From Corynebacterium sp. NML140438 (GTDB lineage: Bacteria > Actinomycetota > Actinomycetes > Mycobacteriales > Mycobacteriaceae): a stretch of DNA of 64,000 bases. The notes under the pieces are model-generated. The model did not search any database. It had not been told where the DNA came from and saw only the letters and a list, made by a program, of their open reading frames with translations. Each line of letters opens with the position of its first letter. Positions within the stretch are counted from its first letter, which is position 1. The position numbers and the translations under genes were made by a program. The stretch is from NCBI RefSeq assembly GCF_001875725.1, contig NZ_MLCQ01000010.1, positions 1 through 64,000 of the forward strand, in the 5' to 3' direction. Of this stretch, positions 36,415 to 45,230 are shown in pieces.

Positions 36415-37211
36415 ACGAATCGTCGCTGAAACCCGGCGAGGAGGGCGCGCACTACCCGCTCAATGAGCAGGGCTCCGAAGAGTTCCAGGTCGGTGGCGTG
36501 GAGCGCACCCTGCCGGAGTCCGAGCAGCTCGCGCAGCTGGTGTCCTACATCGAGGCGTCCTACGAGGACTCCCCGCAGTACTTGGCGTTGCTGCCGGACC
36601 GGATTACGCACGCCGCGATGCTGATGCTGGGTTCCGCGGTGGACCACCAGATGCCGGGCGTGGCCCTGACCGGGGACGTCTCGGTTGAGGACGCCCCGCT
36701 GGGCCAGCTGTTCACCTCCTCCAAGGCGCCCGTCAAGGGCGGCGTGTGGGTGGTGTCCTGCTACGACGGGCCAGCGGACGCCCGCGAGTTCTCCTGGCGC
36801 CCCGAGGTTGCCGCCTGCGCCGAGCAGGCCGGGGCCCGCGCCTACGACGTGGACGACCCGGCCGACGTCGCCGCCGCCGTGCACGCCGCGCGCCAAGAGG
36901 GCGCGGATGTGGTTGCTGTGTGGGGAACGGGCGCCTCGTGCGCGCTGCTGCCTGCGGGCGCGGACGCCTACGTGCTCACCTTCCCCACCGAAGCCACCGA
37001 AGCCGCCGGGTCAGCTGGGGCCTTCGCGGAAGCTGACGCGAAGGTGCTGCTCCAGCGCGCGTCCGACGCGGCTTGGGAACAGCCCTCAGTCGAGGGGGCG
37101 GAAGTGAAAGAGTACGTCTCCACCGGGGTGATTGCCACCCCGGCCCAGTACCGGCGCAAGGTCCTCGATGCCGCGGAGTTTCTTGCCGGACTTGCTCCTG
37201 CCGAAGGCTGA
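36408..37211 (+). CDS. Unknown protein coupled to pepO
   Basis: A 267-residue acidic cytosolic protein. The second half alternates strands and helices (VWVVSCYDG, DVVAVWGTGASCALL) as in alpha/beta folds, but I see no complete catalytic motif and do not recognise the family. The ATG overlaps the pepO stop, so it is translated from the same mRNA. Its 3' end overlaps the convergent serine hydrolase gene by 126 bases, an unusually long overlap in which both frames look real. Confidence 0.7.
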   Translation: MVDESSLKPGEEGAHYPLNEQGSEEFQVGGVERTLPESEQLAQLVSYIEASYEDSPQYLALLPDRITHAAMLMLGSAVDHQMPGVALTGDVSVEDAPLGQLFTSSKAPVKGGVWVVSCYDGPADAREFSWRPEVAACAEQAGARAYDVDDPADVAAAVHAARQEGADVVAVWGTGASCALLPAGADAYVLTFPTEATEAAGSAGAFAEADAKVLLQRASDAAWEQPSVEGAEVKEYVSTGVIATPAQYRRKVLDAAEFLAGLAPAEG

Positions 37212-37904
37212 CGCGGGTGTGGCGTCGTGGCGCTGCACGACGCCACGCCGCACGTCGACGGTGTTGTGGTAGGCGCTGCCGTTCGTCAGCGCCGCCACCG
37301 CCCACGTCTCATCCAGCGTGGTGCCCCAAGACACCGAGGCGGTTGCGGTGGACGCTTCGTTGGCCCAGCCCATCTTGGAACCCTCCACGCCGCGCAGACG
37401 CGCAGTGCCGAACTGCTGCCCAAACCCGTCAGAGGCCACCAGCGACTGCCGACGCATCCCGTCCAGCAGCGGCTCCGCCACCGGGTCCCACAGGATCGCC
37501 GCGACAAAGGTGGCCACGTCCCTCGCCGAGGTCAACGTAGTACCCCACGCCCCGACGCGCTGCGTGCGCTCCAGTGAAAAGTCGGCAGCGATCTCGTCGA
37601 TCGCCTGCGGGTAGCGGGCGTCGAGCTCCTCTGCGATGGCGTCGTTGGAGACGCGCACCATCTCCTCAACCTGCGCCTTCTCCTCCTTGGTGCCGTTGTA
37701 GAGCACCCAGTAGCCCAGGTAGAGCTTGGCCAAGGACAGGGCGGCGCGGGGTTCCTCGCCCGCCGGGGAGATCGACACCCGACCGTCCGGGTGCACCACC
37801 GCCAACGCAGTGCGCTCCCGCGTGTAGCCGGGGTTCACGTGAAAGCCCTGCAACGCAGGCATCAGCGCGCACACCAGTAGCGCCGCAATCCACTTCTTCA
37901 ACAC
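37086..37904 (-). CDS. Secreted serine beta-lactamase-like/D,D-peptidase-like protein
   Basis: A 272-residue protein with an N-terminal signal sequence (MLKKWIAALLVCALMPALQG). It shows the order of penicillin-recognising enzymes: S-x-x-K as Ser57-Lys60 in SLAKLYLG, an SN-type second motif in RVSNDAI, and a KTG-like element in GSKMGWAN. It is smaller than typical class A enzymes and the last motif is atypical, so it may be a serine hydrolase of unknown substrate rather than a beta-lactamase. It is convergent with, and overlaps by 126 bases, the pepO-linked gene. The VOC gene lies 13 bases upstream. Confidence 0.75.
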   Translation of the reverse strand: MLKKWIAALLVCALMPALQGFHVNPGYTRERTALAVVHPDGRVSISPAGEEPRAALSLAKLYLGYWVLYNGTKEEKAQVEEMVRVSNDAIAEELDARYPQAIDEIAADFSLERTQRVGAWGTTLTSARDVATFVAAILWDPVAEPLLDGMRRQSLVASDGFGQQFGTARLRGVEGSKMGWANEASTATASVSWGTTLDETWAVAALTNGSAYHNTVDVRRGVVQRHDATPASAFGRSKSGKKLRGIEDLAPVLGRGGNHPGGDVLFHFRPLD

Positions 37905-37917
37905 GGTGCTTCGCGCC

Positions 37918-38682
37918 CTAGAGGTTCAGGATCGAGTCCGCTTCGCTGACGTCCTCACTGACCGGCTCCGGCACCTCGCACAGGTACACGTTCGCGCCGG
38001 TGGCGTCCTTCGCCCCGAGCATCGGGCCGAACGGGCTCACCGTCGGGCCAGCCAGCACCTGGCCTCCGCCCATGCGCACCGCGTGGGATGCCGTCTCAAC
38101 GTCCTTGACGCCGAAGTAGGAGTGCCAGACCGCCGCCAGGCCGTGCTGCTTCAGGCGCGGGTCCAGACGCAGGCCCAGGAACGCCGCGCCCTCCTGCAGC
38201 GCAATGTAGTAGCCGGTCTCCTTGCGCATCTCCCAGTCGAACAGCTCACCGTAGAAGTCAACCGTGGCCTCATCCGGCGCGACGCACTCGTACCACACCG
38301 GCACCCCCGGCTCACCAGCGGCGACGAAGGCGTCCTCCCCCGCGGGCCGCATCAGGCCGAACAGGCCACCGGATGGGTCGGCGCACACCGTCATCACCCC
38401 GAAGTCCACCTCCTGGGAGCTCAGCACCTTGCCGCCCAGCGACTCCACACGCGACTCAATCGAGCCATCCGCATCCATGAAGTACGTCACCCACAGGTCC
38501 CGCTCCTGCTTGGTCGGCACGAAGCCCGCAACCGGCAGGCCGTCCTTCCGGGCAACCCGGTACGTCTCACCCGTGACGTCCCACCCGAGTACTTTCGAGT
38601 AAAAGTACGCGGACTTCTGCACGTCCTTGGTCAAACAGTCCTGCCAGTACGGCATCCCTGGTGTTCCCTGAAACGCAGGCAT
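37918..38682 (-). CDS. VOC family protein with two glyoxalase-like domains
   Basis: A 254-residue protein with two tandem vicinal-oxygen-chelate modules, about residues 8-120 (LTKDVQKSAYFYSKVLGW) and 128-245 (CVAPDEATVDFYGELFDW). Members include glyoxalases, dioxygenases and antibiotic-binding proteins; the substrate cannot be named. The start follows directly on the stop of the S4-domain gene, so the genes 39305-37086 read as one minus-strand operon. Confidence 0.88.
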   Translation of the reverse strand: MPAFQGTPGMPYWQDCLTKDVQKSAYFYSKVLGWDVTGETYRVARKDGLPVAGFVPTKQERDLWVTYFMDADGSIESRVESLGGKVLSSQEVDFGVMTVCADPSGGLFGLMRPAGEDAFVAAGEPGVPVWYECVAPDEATVDFYGELFDWEMRKETGYYIALQEGAAFLGLRLDPRLKQHGLAAVWHSYFGVKDVETASHAVRMGGGQVLAGPTVSPFGPMLGAKDATGANVYLCEVPEPVSEDVSEADSILNL

Positions 38683-38970
38683 CTACATGTTCCTCCACTT
38701 TTCCGGATCGAAATCGTCGTTGGCGGTGCGCTCGTCGAAGTAGTCGCCGTCATCCCCGCCGGTGCTCACGGTCGCGGTCTGGGTGCCGACGGTGACGGAG
38801 TCGGCGTCGAAAAGCAGGTGCCCGCGCGCACGCACCACCTCCCCATTGACACTCACCTCGCCGGCGTTGATGAGCTCCTTGGCGTGCCCGCCAGACTCCA
38901 CAAGGTTGGCCACCTTCAAAAACTGGCCGAGCTTAATGCTCTCCCCCGAAATCACCACATCAAACGCCAT
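38683..38970 (-). CDS. S4 domain RNA-binding protein
   Basis: A 95-residue protein made mainly of one S4 RNA-binding fold: IKLGQFLKVANLVESGGHAKELINAGEVSVNGE is the classic helix-turn-strand S4 pattern (described here by its parts: IKLGQFLK, SGGHAKELI, GEVSVNGE). It resembles the YbcJ/RQC-type small S4 proteins. A C-terminal acidic tail follows. It is packed between a YbjQ-like gene (two-base gap) and the VOC gene (no gap). Confidence 0.88.
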   Translation of the reverse strand: MAFDVVISGESIKLGQFLKVANLVESGGHAKELINAGEVSVNGEVVRARGHLLFDADSVTVGTQTATVSTGGDDGDYFDERTANDDFDPEKWRNM

Positions 38971-38972
38971 GG

Positions 38973-39305
38973 TTACACCACCGGCGGAGCAAGCTTCACC
39001 GCAGTACCCACCGCGGACACCAACATCATGCCACCGTCGGCGCCCATGGACTCGTAGTCCACCTTCACGCCAACCACCGCATCAGCCCCCATCTCCGCTG
39101 CGCGGTGCCACAGCTCGTTCAGGGCCTCCTCGCGGGCGCGGACCACCTCAGCCTCCCACGCAGCGGCGCGGCCACCGACGATGTTGCGGATCCCGGCCGC
39201 GAAATCCTTGAACACATTCATGCCGACGATCGCCTCGCCGCCCACAATGCGCATGTACTCAGCGATGGTGCCCCCATCGACGGAATTAGTAGTGCTTAGA
39301 ATCAT
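38973..39305 (-). CDS. YbjQ/heavy-metal-binding-domain (DUF74) protein
   Basis: A 110-residue YbjQ-like protein. Typical features are the GxxxVGMNVFKDFAAGIRN region, then GRAAAWEAE and EMGADAVVGVKVDYE. The family forms pentamers and is annotated as putative heavy-metal-binding, without an established role. It is the first gene of the short minus-strand operon with the S4 and VOC genes. Confidence 0.9.
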   Translation of the reverse strand: MILSTTNSVDGGTIAEYMRIVGGEAIVGMNVFKDFAAGIRNIVGGRAAAWEAEVVRAREEALNELWHRAAEMGADAVVGVKVDYESMGADGGMMLVSAVGTAVKLAPPVV

Positions 39306-39334
39306 GCAGCCAGTCTAAGCCACCGCCCAGACAC

Positions 39335-40060
39335 TTAGCGTTCAGCCTGGTCAGTCGGCATGATCGACAACGTATCAATGTTCACGTGCGCCGGCAGACT
39401 CGCCACCCAACGCACCGCCTCCGCAATGTCCTCCGCGGTCAAGTTCAACTTGCCCTCGTACACCGCGTCCGCGCGCTCCGCGTCGCCCGCGAAACGGTTC
39501 AGGGAGAAGTCCGTCTTCACCCGTCCCGGGTCAATCTCCGTGACACGGATGTTGTTCTCCGCCTCCTCCCGGCGCAACGCCCGCGTGATCCCGCGCAGCC
39601 CGTACTTCGCCGCGTTATAGCCACTGCCGCCCTTGTACGCATCAGTGCCGGCCACGGACCCAATGTTCACCACCAGCCCGGACGCCTCCAGCAGGCGCGG
39701 GTACAGGGCCTTCGTCACCCGCATGGTGCCGAGCACGTTCGTCTCGTACATCCACTGCCAGTCGTCGGGGTTGGCGTCGCGAAGCAGGTCGAGGCCCTTC
39801 GCGCCACCCGCATTATTCACCAGCAGCCCCACCGGCCCCTCAATTATCGACGCCAACTCCGCCACACTCGCCTCATCCGTCACATCGAGGCGCACCGGCA
39901 CGCCCCCGATCTCGTCCGCGATGGCCTGGCAGCGCTCCACCCGGCGCGCCGCCACGTACACCTTCCAACCGTCCGCGGCGAGCGCCCGAGCACACGCCTC
40001 CCCGATCCCGGCGGAGCCTCCCGTTACTACGGCTACTTTCGTTGTCGTTGTCTCTGTCAT
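39335..40060 (-). CDS. Short-chain dehydrogenase/reductase, YdfG-like
   Basis: A 241-residue classical SDR. The NADP-binding GGSAGIGEA motif is near residues 14-22, with arginines following the second strand (AARRVERC) that favour NADP. NNAGGAKG and the catalytic YNAAKYG complete the set. The pattern resembles YdfG/serine 3-dehydrogenase-like enzymes acting on 3-hydroxy acids, but the substrate is not certain. It lies upstream of the YbjQ gene with a 29-base gap. Confidence 0.9.
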   Translation of the reverse strand: MTETTTTKVAVVTGGSAGIGEACARALAADGWKVYVAARRVERCQAIADEIGGVPVRLDVTDEASVAELASIIEGPVGLLVNNAGGAKGLDLLRDANPDDWQWMYETNVLGTMRVTKALYPRLLEASGLVVNIGSVAGTDAYKGGSGYNAAKYGLRGITRALRREEAENNIRVTEIDPGRVKTDFSLNRFAGDAERADAVYEGKLNLTAEDIAEAVRWVASLPAHVNIDTLSIMPTDQAER

Positions 40061-40109
40061 GGGTGGCAGTGTAGCGCTCGTGCGGGCTCGGCTCGGACCG
40101 ATGCTCGTT

Positions 40110-40243
40110 GAAATAGTTCCCGCGATCGGGAACCATTTTGGATTTCAAGCCCATTCCCGTCGACCTGCTGCTGGGTTTCCCCAGGTGGCGACGCATGTCC
40201 ACGAAAAAAGGTCCCGGTTTCACGGTGCTCTTGGGAACTTTTC
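40110..40243 (+). repeat. 134-bp element with terminal inverted repeats, third copy
   Basis: A solitary copy in the gap between two divergent genes. It begins GAAATAGTTCCCGCGATCGG, contains AACCATTTTGG, GTCGACC, TTTCCCCAGGTGGCGAC, GCATGTCCACGAAAAAAGG and TCCCGGTTTC, and ends TTGGGAACTTTTCC. It is in the same orientation as the copy at 22484-22618. It carries no ORF of its own. Confidence 0.88.
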
Positions 40244-40312
40244 CGGGCACAAGGGGCGCGAGGAGCGGCAGGCGGGGCCGTAGGGGCTACACACCCCGGT
40301 ACCCTGGCGGGT

Positions 40313-40879
40313 ATGTATTCGATGGAGCAGATGCGATCGGGTCAGTGGTACCTTCCCGGCGGTGAGGAGGCAGACGCCCAACACGCCCGGACATTCGAGC
40401 TGATGCGCCAGGTCAACGCCCTGGGCAACACCGACCAGCCGAGGGCAAACGAGCTTCTACACCAGGTGTTTTCCAACAGTGAGCACGTGCCAGGCCTGTT
40501 CGCGCCGCTGCATGTGGAGTATGGGGTGAACACCCGGTTCGGTAAGGGGTGCTTCATGAACTTCAACTGCGTCATCCTCGATATTGCGGAGGTAACCATC
40601 GGGGACGGGTCGATGTTCGGGCCGGGCTGCCAGCTAATTACGGTGGGTCACCCGGTTGAGGATGCGGTGAAGCGGGCTGAGGGGTGGGAGCGCGCGCAGC
40701 CGGTTCGGATTGGGAAGGACTGTTGGTTCGGGGCGGGCGCGATGGTGATGCCGGGTGTGACGGTGGGCGATCGTTGCGTGGTGGCCGCGGGCACTGTGGT
40801 GACGAAGGACGTGCCGGATGACTGTCTGGTGGCGGGGGTGCCGGGCGTCGTGAAGCGGAGGTTTGAGCGGGATGCCTGA
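40313..40879 (+). CDS. Sugar O-acetyltransferase, maltose/galactoside type
   Basis: A 188-residue left-handed beta-helix acetyltransferase of the Maa/NodL type. The N-terminal helical cap (MEQMRSGQWYLPGGEE) is followed by hexapeptide repeats (TIGDGSMFGPG, RIGKDCWFGAGAMVMPGVTVGD) and the catalytic His region TVGHPV. It transfers acetyl from acetyl-CoA to a sugar. An internal ATG nine bases in is also possible. It overlaps the hrpB start by eight bases (ATGCCTGA). Confidence 0.9.
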   Translation: MYSMEQMRSGQWYLPGGEEADAQHARTFELMRQVNALGNTDQPRANELLHQVFSNSEHVPGLFAPLHVEYGVNTRFGKGCFMNFNCVILDIAEVTIGDGSMFGPGCQLITVGHPVEDAVKRAEGWERAQPVRIGKDCWFGAGAMVMPGVTVGDRCVVAAGTVVTKDVPDDCLVAGVPGVVKRRFERDA

Positions 40880-43064
40880 GCGCGCGTTTGACCTGGGCAA
40901 GATTGGGGAAGGGCTGCCCGTCGCGAAGGTGATTGGCGGGCTACCGTGCACGGGGCCGCTGGTGGTGGAGGCGCCGCCGGGGACGGGTAAGACGACGCTG
41001 GTGCCGCCGGCTGTGGCGAATATGCGCGGGAAGACGCTGGTCACGGCGCCGCGGCGTGTGGCAGTGCGTTCGGCGGCGAAGCGCCTGGCGGACCTGGATG
41101 GGTCGCGGCTTGGGCAGCGGGTGGGCTACTCCATTCGCGGTGAGCATCAGGATGGTTCGCTGGTGGAGTTCGTGACGCCGGGTGTGCTGCTGAACCGCCT
41201 GTTGCAGGACCCTGGACTTGAGGGTGTCAACGCGGTGATCATCGATGAGGTGCACGAGCGCGGCCTGGATACCGACCTGGTGCTGGCGATGTGCATGGAG
41301 ACGGCCGTGCTGCGCGATGACCTCTACCTGTGCGCGATGTCGGCGACGTTGGACGCGCGCCGCTTCGCCGACCACATGGGCGCCGCGGTGCTGTCCACGG
41401 AGGCGGCGACGTACCCCGTCGAGGTGTCCTATGCGCCGCACGCGGGGCGGATGCAGGGTTCACGCGAGTTCTACCGGCATGTGGCGGCCCTCGCGGAGGC
41501 GCCGGAGCGCACCCTGGTGTTCGTGCCGGGGGTGCGGGAGGTGGAGCTCGTCGCCAGTTTTCTTGACGACGCCGCTCCGCTCCACGGCCGCTTGTCCTCC
41601 GCGGAGCAGGACGCCGCGTTGTACGGGGATGCCTCGGTGGTCGTGTCGACGAACGTTGCGGAGTCCTCGGTGACGGTGCCGGGGGTGCGCCGCGTGGTGG
41701 ATGCCGGGTTGAGCCGGGTGCCGCGACGCGATGCCCGCGGGATGACCGGCTTGGTGACGGTCTCCGCGGCGAAGAGCAGCGCGGATCAGCGGGCGGGCCG
41801 CGCGGGCCGCTTGGGGCCCGGCACGGTGGTGCGGGCCTACTCGGAGGCGGACTACCAGCACTTCCAGCCGGATGCGGCCCCGGAGATCGCGACGAGTGAC
41901 CTCACGCAGGCGGCGTTGCAGTTGGCGGCGTGGGCGTCGCCAGACTTGCCGCTGCTCGACCCTCCCCCGGCGCACCACCTGGCGGCGGCGCAGGAAACGC
42001 TGCGGCTGATCGGCGCGCTGGACGGTGGGCACCGCATCACCGCTCTCGGCGAGAAGCTGGTGCGGATGCCGGTGGATCCGCGGCTGGGGGCCGCGTTGGT
42101 GAAGTTCGGCTCGGGAGCGGCGGACACGGTAGCCAAGCTTGCTGACCAGCCCGCGAAACGCCTGGCCAGACTGGTGCACAAGTCAGCGCCGGTGCCACCG
42201 GGCGACGTGATCGCGGCGGCATACCCGCAGTGGGTGGCTAAGCGCGATGGCGGCGAGTACCTACTCGCCTCGGGGACGAGGGCGCGGCTGGACGCGCCGA
42301 TCGGCACCCCGGAGTGGATCGCGGCCGCGGAGGTACAGCGCACGGCGCGGGGTGCGGTGATCCGCGCGGCGGAACCGCTCGCGATGCCGGAGGAGCGCGT
42401 CGAGGAGCACGTGCGCGCATCGCTCGTGGATGGGAAAGTGCGCGCACGTAGGGTGAAAGCCATCGGCGCCATCGAGCTGAGCGCCACCCCGATCCGCCCC
42501 GAACCCCACGAGGTGGAGGCAGCACTGCGCGACATCAGCTTCGAGGATTTCACGCTTGACGACGCCGCCTCCGCCCTCAAGCAGCGCCTCGACTTCCTGC
42601 ACGCCACCGTCGGCGAGCCGTGGCCGGACGTGACGAAGGGCGATTACTCGCTGGAGGTGGCGCAGTTGGCGAGGGGGGCGTCGATAAGGGAGCTGGACAT
42701 GCGGCAGGCGCTGATGCGGCAACTGCCGTGGCCGGAGGCCTCAAAGCTCGACGAGCTGGCGCCGACGCGCATCGCGCAGGGCAAGCTCGACTACTCGACA
42801 GGTCGGCCCGTGGTGCGGCTAAAGCTGCAGCTGGCGTTCGGGCTCGCGGACTCACCCGTGGTTGGCGGGCAGCGGGTGCTGTTCCACCTACTCTCACCCG
42901 CCGGGCGCGAGCTGGCGGTCACGGACGACCTGCGCAGCTTTTGGAACGGACCCTACCAGGAGGTACGCAAGGAGATGCGGGGGCGCTACCCGAAGCACCC
43001 GTGGCCGGAGGACCCGTGGACGGCGACGCCTACTTCTCGGACGAAGCGCACGATGAATAAATGA
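40872..43064 (+). CDS. hrpB: ATP-dependent helicase HrpB
   Basis: A 730-residue DEAH-type helicase. Walker A APPGTGKTT (about residues 36-44), motif II DEVHERG, motif III SATLD, and motif VI QRAGRAGR are all present. Helicase C-terminal, ratchet (HA2) and HrpB-specific C-terminal domains follow. It is shorter than the approximately 820-residue E. coli protein. Its RNA target is unknown. It overlaps the upstream acetyltransferase gene, and its 3' end overlaps the convergent surface-protein gene by 35 bases. Confidence 0.93.
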   Translation: MPERAFDLGKIGEGLPVAKVIGGLPCTGPLVVEAPPGTGKTTLVPPAVANMRGKTLVTAPRRVAVRSAAKRLADLDGSRLGQRVGYSIRGEHQDGSLVEFVTPGVLLNRLLQDPGLEGVNAVIIDEVHERGLDTDLVLAMCMETAVLRDDLYLCAMSATLDARRFADHMGAAVLSTEAATYPVEVSYAPHAGRMQGSREFYRHVAALAEAPERTLVFVPGVREVELVASFLDDAAPLHGRLSSAEQDAALYGDASVVVSTNVAESSVTVPGVRRVVDAGLSRVPRRDARGMTGLVTVSAAKSSADQRAGRAGRLGPGTVVRAYSEADYQHFQPDAAPEIATSDLTQAALQLAAWASPDLPLLDPPPAHHLAAAQETLRLIGALDGGHRITALGEKLVRMPVDPRLGAALVKFGSGAADTVAKLADQPAKRLARLVHKSAPVPPGDVIAAAYPQWVAKRDGGEYLLASGTRARLDAPIGTPEWIAAAEVQRTARGAVIRAAEPLAMPEERVEEHVRASLVDGKVRARRVKAIGAIELSATPIRPEPHEVEAALRDISFEDFTLDDAASALKQRLDFLHATVGEPWPDVTKGDYSLEVAQLARGASIRELDMRQALMRQLPWPEASKLDELAPTRIAQGKLDYSTGRPVVRLKLQLAFGLADSPVVGGQRVLFHLLSPAGRELAVTDDLRSFWNGPYQEVRKEMRGRYPKHPWPEDPWTATPTSRTKRTMNK

Positions 43065-43713
43065 TGCCGCCGCCGACAAGGCCCGCGACGGTCAACACCG
43101 CCGCGATGCCGAGGTCCGCACTGCGGCGGTTGTACTGACGCGGCTTGAGGTGGATCTTCACCGGCTGTGGCAAGTTTGTGATCTGCAGGTTGATGCTGTC
43201 CTGCAGGGCAACGATCGGTAGCCCCATTTGGGTGGCAAAGCCGAGCGGGATCATCGCCAGCAGCGGAATACCCACCGCGAGGGAAGTCTGGGAGCACTTC
43301 GGGGTGATCTGCTCAATGCCGAGTGGCTTCAGGAAGCCTGGCGCCACGCCCTCGTCGGTGCCGGGGTTCGCCACGGTGACGCGGACCGGGATGATCTCGG
43401 TGGATTCGTCGCCGTAGTGGGCAACGACCGGCCACTGGTAATCGCCAGGGTCGACATCAAATGAAGGCGCGAGCTCAATTGCGCCATCCGCCTCGGAAAG
43501 GTGCGCCCAGCTGGGGATACTCGTGCCACTGAACCAGGCTTGGCCCCTGGGCAAAGGTGGGGGTAGGGTTTCCGTGCTACCGATAGTTACGGTGGTAACG
43601 GGGTAGTTGCCCTGCACGATCGCCTGTCCGTGCGCAGCTTCTACCGCCACGGCGTGTGGGGAGGTGCAGGCAAGCATGACTGCACACGCAGCTGCTGTAA
43701 TCCGGCCACGCAT
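43030..43713 (-). CDS. Small secreted protein with Rib-like domain and two-TM Cys module
   Basis: A 227-residue protein with a signal peptide (first 28 residues). One Rib-like beta module follows (about 35-125, ending IPVRVTVANPG), then a C-terminal module: Cys140 before TM1 (VGIPLLAMIPLGFATQMG), a loop of about 50 residues, TM2, and Cys222 five residues from the end. It looks like a minimal version of the surface proteins at 14.5 and 4.8 kb. ATG at 43713 was chosen for its strong ribosome binding site (AAGGAGG). Function is unknown. Confidence 0.82.
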   Translation of the reverse strand: MRGRITAAACAVMLACTSPHAVAVEAAHGQAIVQGNYPVTTVTIGSTETLPPPLPRGQAWFSGTSIPSWAHLSEADGAIELAPSFDVDPGDYQWPVVAHYGDESTEIIPVRVTVANPGTDEGVAPGFLKPLGIEQITPKCSQTSLAVGIPLLAMIPLGFATQMGLPIVALQDSINLQITNLPQPVKIHLKPRQYNRRSADLGIAAVLTVAGLVGGGIIYSSCASSEK

Positions 43714-43747
43714 GACCGACCTCCTTCGACGCTTCACGGCTCTCATC

Positions 43748-43761
43748 ATAAGGTAACTTAT
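43748..43761. promoter_or_regulatory. Short palindrome between divergent surface-protein and permease genes
   Basis: ATAAG and CTTAT are separated by GTAA in the 53-base gap, just before the permease ATG. It could be an operator for the divergent pair. No regulator is assigned. Confidence 0.35.
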
Positions 43762-43766
43762 TCTCC

Positions 43767-45230
43767 ATGACTAATGCCCCTTCACACACGGTGACCATGT
43801 GGACCCTGGTGTCACTCATTATTGGTTCCACCATTGGCTCCGGCATCTTTGCGTTGCCGCAAAATATTGGCTCCGTGGCAAGCCCCGGCGCAATGCTCAT
43901 CGGCTGGGTGATCGCCGGGGTGGGCATGCTCTCTATTGCGTTCGTGTTCCAGATCCTGGCGCGTCGCAAGCCGCACCTGGATTCGGGCGTGTACTCCTAC
44001 GTGCGCGCGGGCCTCGGCGACTTCATCGGGTTCACCTCTGGCCTGGGCTACTGGCTGGGCTCCGTGATGGCGCAGGTCGGCTACGCCACCCTGTTCTTCT
44101 CTACGGTGGCCTACTACTTCGCGCCGCTCAACAACCGGTGGGTGCTCGCGATCGCCGTCTCCGTGATGACGTGGGGCATCTTCATTATGCTGACCCGCGG
44201 CGTGAAGCAGGCGGCCGTGATGAACGTGGTCACCACGGTGGCCAAACTGGTGCCGATCCTCTGCTTCATCGTGCTGGTCGCCTTCCTCGGCTTCTCCTGG
44301 GACAAGTTCACCCTAGACTTCTGGGGCGAGGGATCGACCATCCCGTTCTCGCAGCAGCTCCAGGGCATCATGCTGTACACGGTGTGGGTGTTCATCGGTA
44401 TCGAGGGCGCATCGGTGTACTCCAAGCAGGCCAAAACCCGCAAGGATGTGGGCCGCGCGACCATTATTGGCTTCCTGTCCGTGCTGTTCCTGCTGGTCCT
44501 GGTATCCACGCTTTCCTACGGCGTGCTCACCCAGGAGGAGCTGGCGGCGCTGCCGGAAAACTCGATGGGTGCGGTGCTTGAGGCGGTCGTCGGCCCGTGG
44601 GGTGGCGTGTTCATCTCTATCGGCCTGTGCCTGTCGGTGCTGGGCGCGTACGTGTCCTGGCAGATGCTGTGCGCCGAACCGATCGTGCTCATGGCGAACG
44701 ACGGCCTGCTGCCGCAATCGCTGGGCGTCGCAAACAAAGCGGGCTCCCCGTTCCGCGCGCAGCTGATCTCCACCGTGGTGATCCAGCTGTTCGTGATCAT
44801 CTTCTTCGCCAACGAGACGTCCTATAACGCGATGGTGCAGCTCGCGACCATCATGTACCTACTGCCGTACATTTTCTCCTCGCTGTACCTCATCCTGCTC
44901 GCGGTGCGCGGCAAGGGGCTCACCCACCCGAACGCCGGCATCCGTTTCGACGACTCCGGCCCGGAGGTCAGCCGCGGCGACAATCAGCGCCACCTCATCG
45001 TGGGCGCCGTCGGCTTCATCTACTCGATGTGGCTGATCTACGCCGCCGACCCGGTCTACGTGCTCTTCGGCGCGCTCGCTGTGGTGCCGGGCATCATCCC
45101 GTACGTGTGGACGCGCATCGCGAACAAGGAACGCCTCTTCAACAGCTTCGAGTGGGTTGTTGTGGCGATCGTGGTTGTTGGCGCAATCGCAGCCGTGGTC
45201 GGCCTGGCCAACGGCTCCCTGCAGCTCTAG
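43767..45230 (+). CDS. APA-family amino acid permease/antiporter, LysI/ArcD-like
   Basis: A 487-residue membrane protein with twelve hydrophobic segments and the APC-superfamily N-terminal motif GSTIGSGIFALP. Length and helix pattern resemble basic amino acid permeases and arginine:ornithine antiporters (LysI/ArcD type). Substrate preference cannot be fixed from sequence by eye. It is divergent from the small surface protein and convergent with a TetR gene. The stop lies within a tandem 10-base repeat. Confidence 0.88.
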   Translation: MTNAPSHTVTMWTLVSLIIGSTIGSGIFALPQNIGSVASPGAMLIGWVIAGVGMLSIAFVFQILARRKPHLDSGVYSYVRAGLGDFIGFTSGLGYWLGSVMAQVGYATLFFSTVAYYFAPLNNRWVLAIAVSVMTWGIFIMLTRGVKQAAVMNVVTTVAKLVPILCFIVLVAFLGFSWDKFTLDFWGEGSTIPFSQQLQGIMLYTVWVFIGIEGASVYSKQAKTRKDVGRATIIGFLSVLFLLVLVSTLSYGVLTQEELAALPENSMGAVLEAVVGPWGGVFISIGLCLSVLGAYVSWQMLCAEPIVLMANDGLLPQSLGVANKAGSPFRAQLISTVVIQLFVIIFFANETSYNAMVQLATIMYLLPYIFSSLYLILLAVRGKGLTHPNAGIRFDDSGPEVSRGDNQRHLIVGAVGFIYSMWLIYAADPVYVLFGALAVVPGIIPYVWTRIANKERLFNSFEWVVVAIVVVGAIAAVVGLANGSLQL

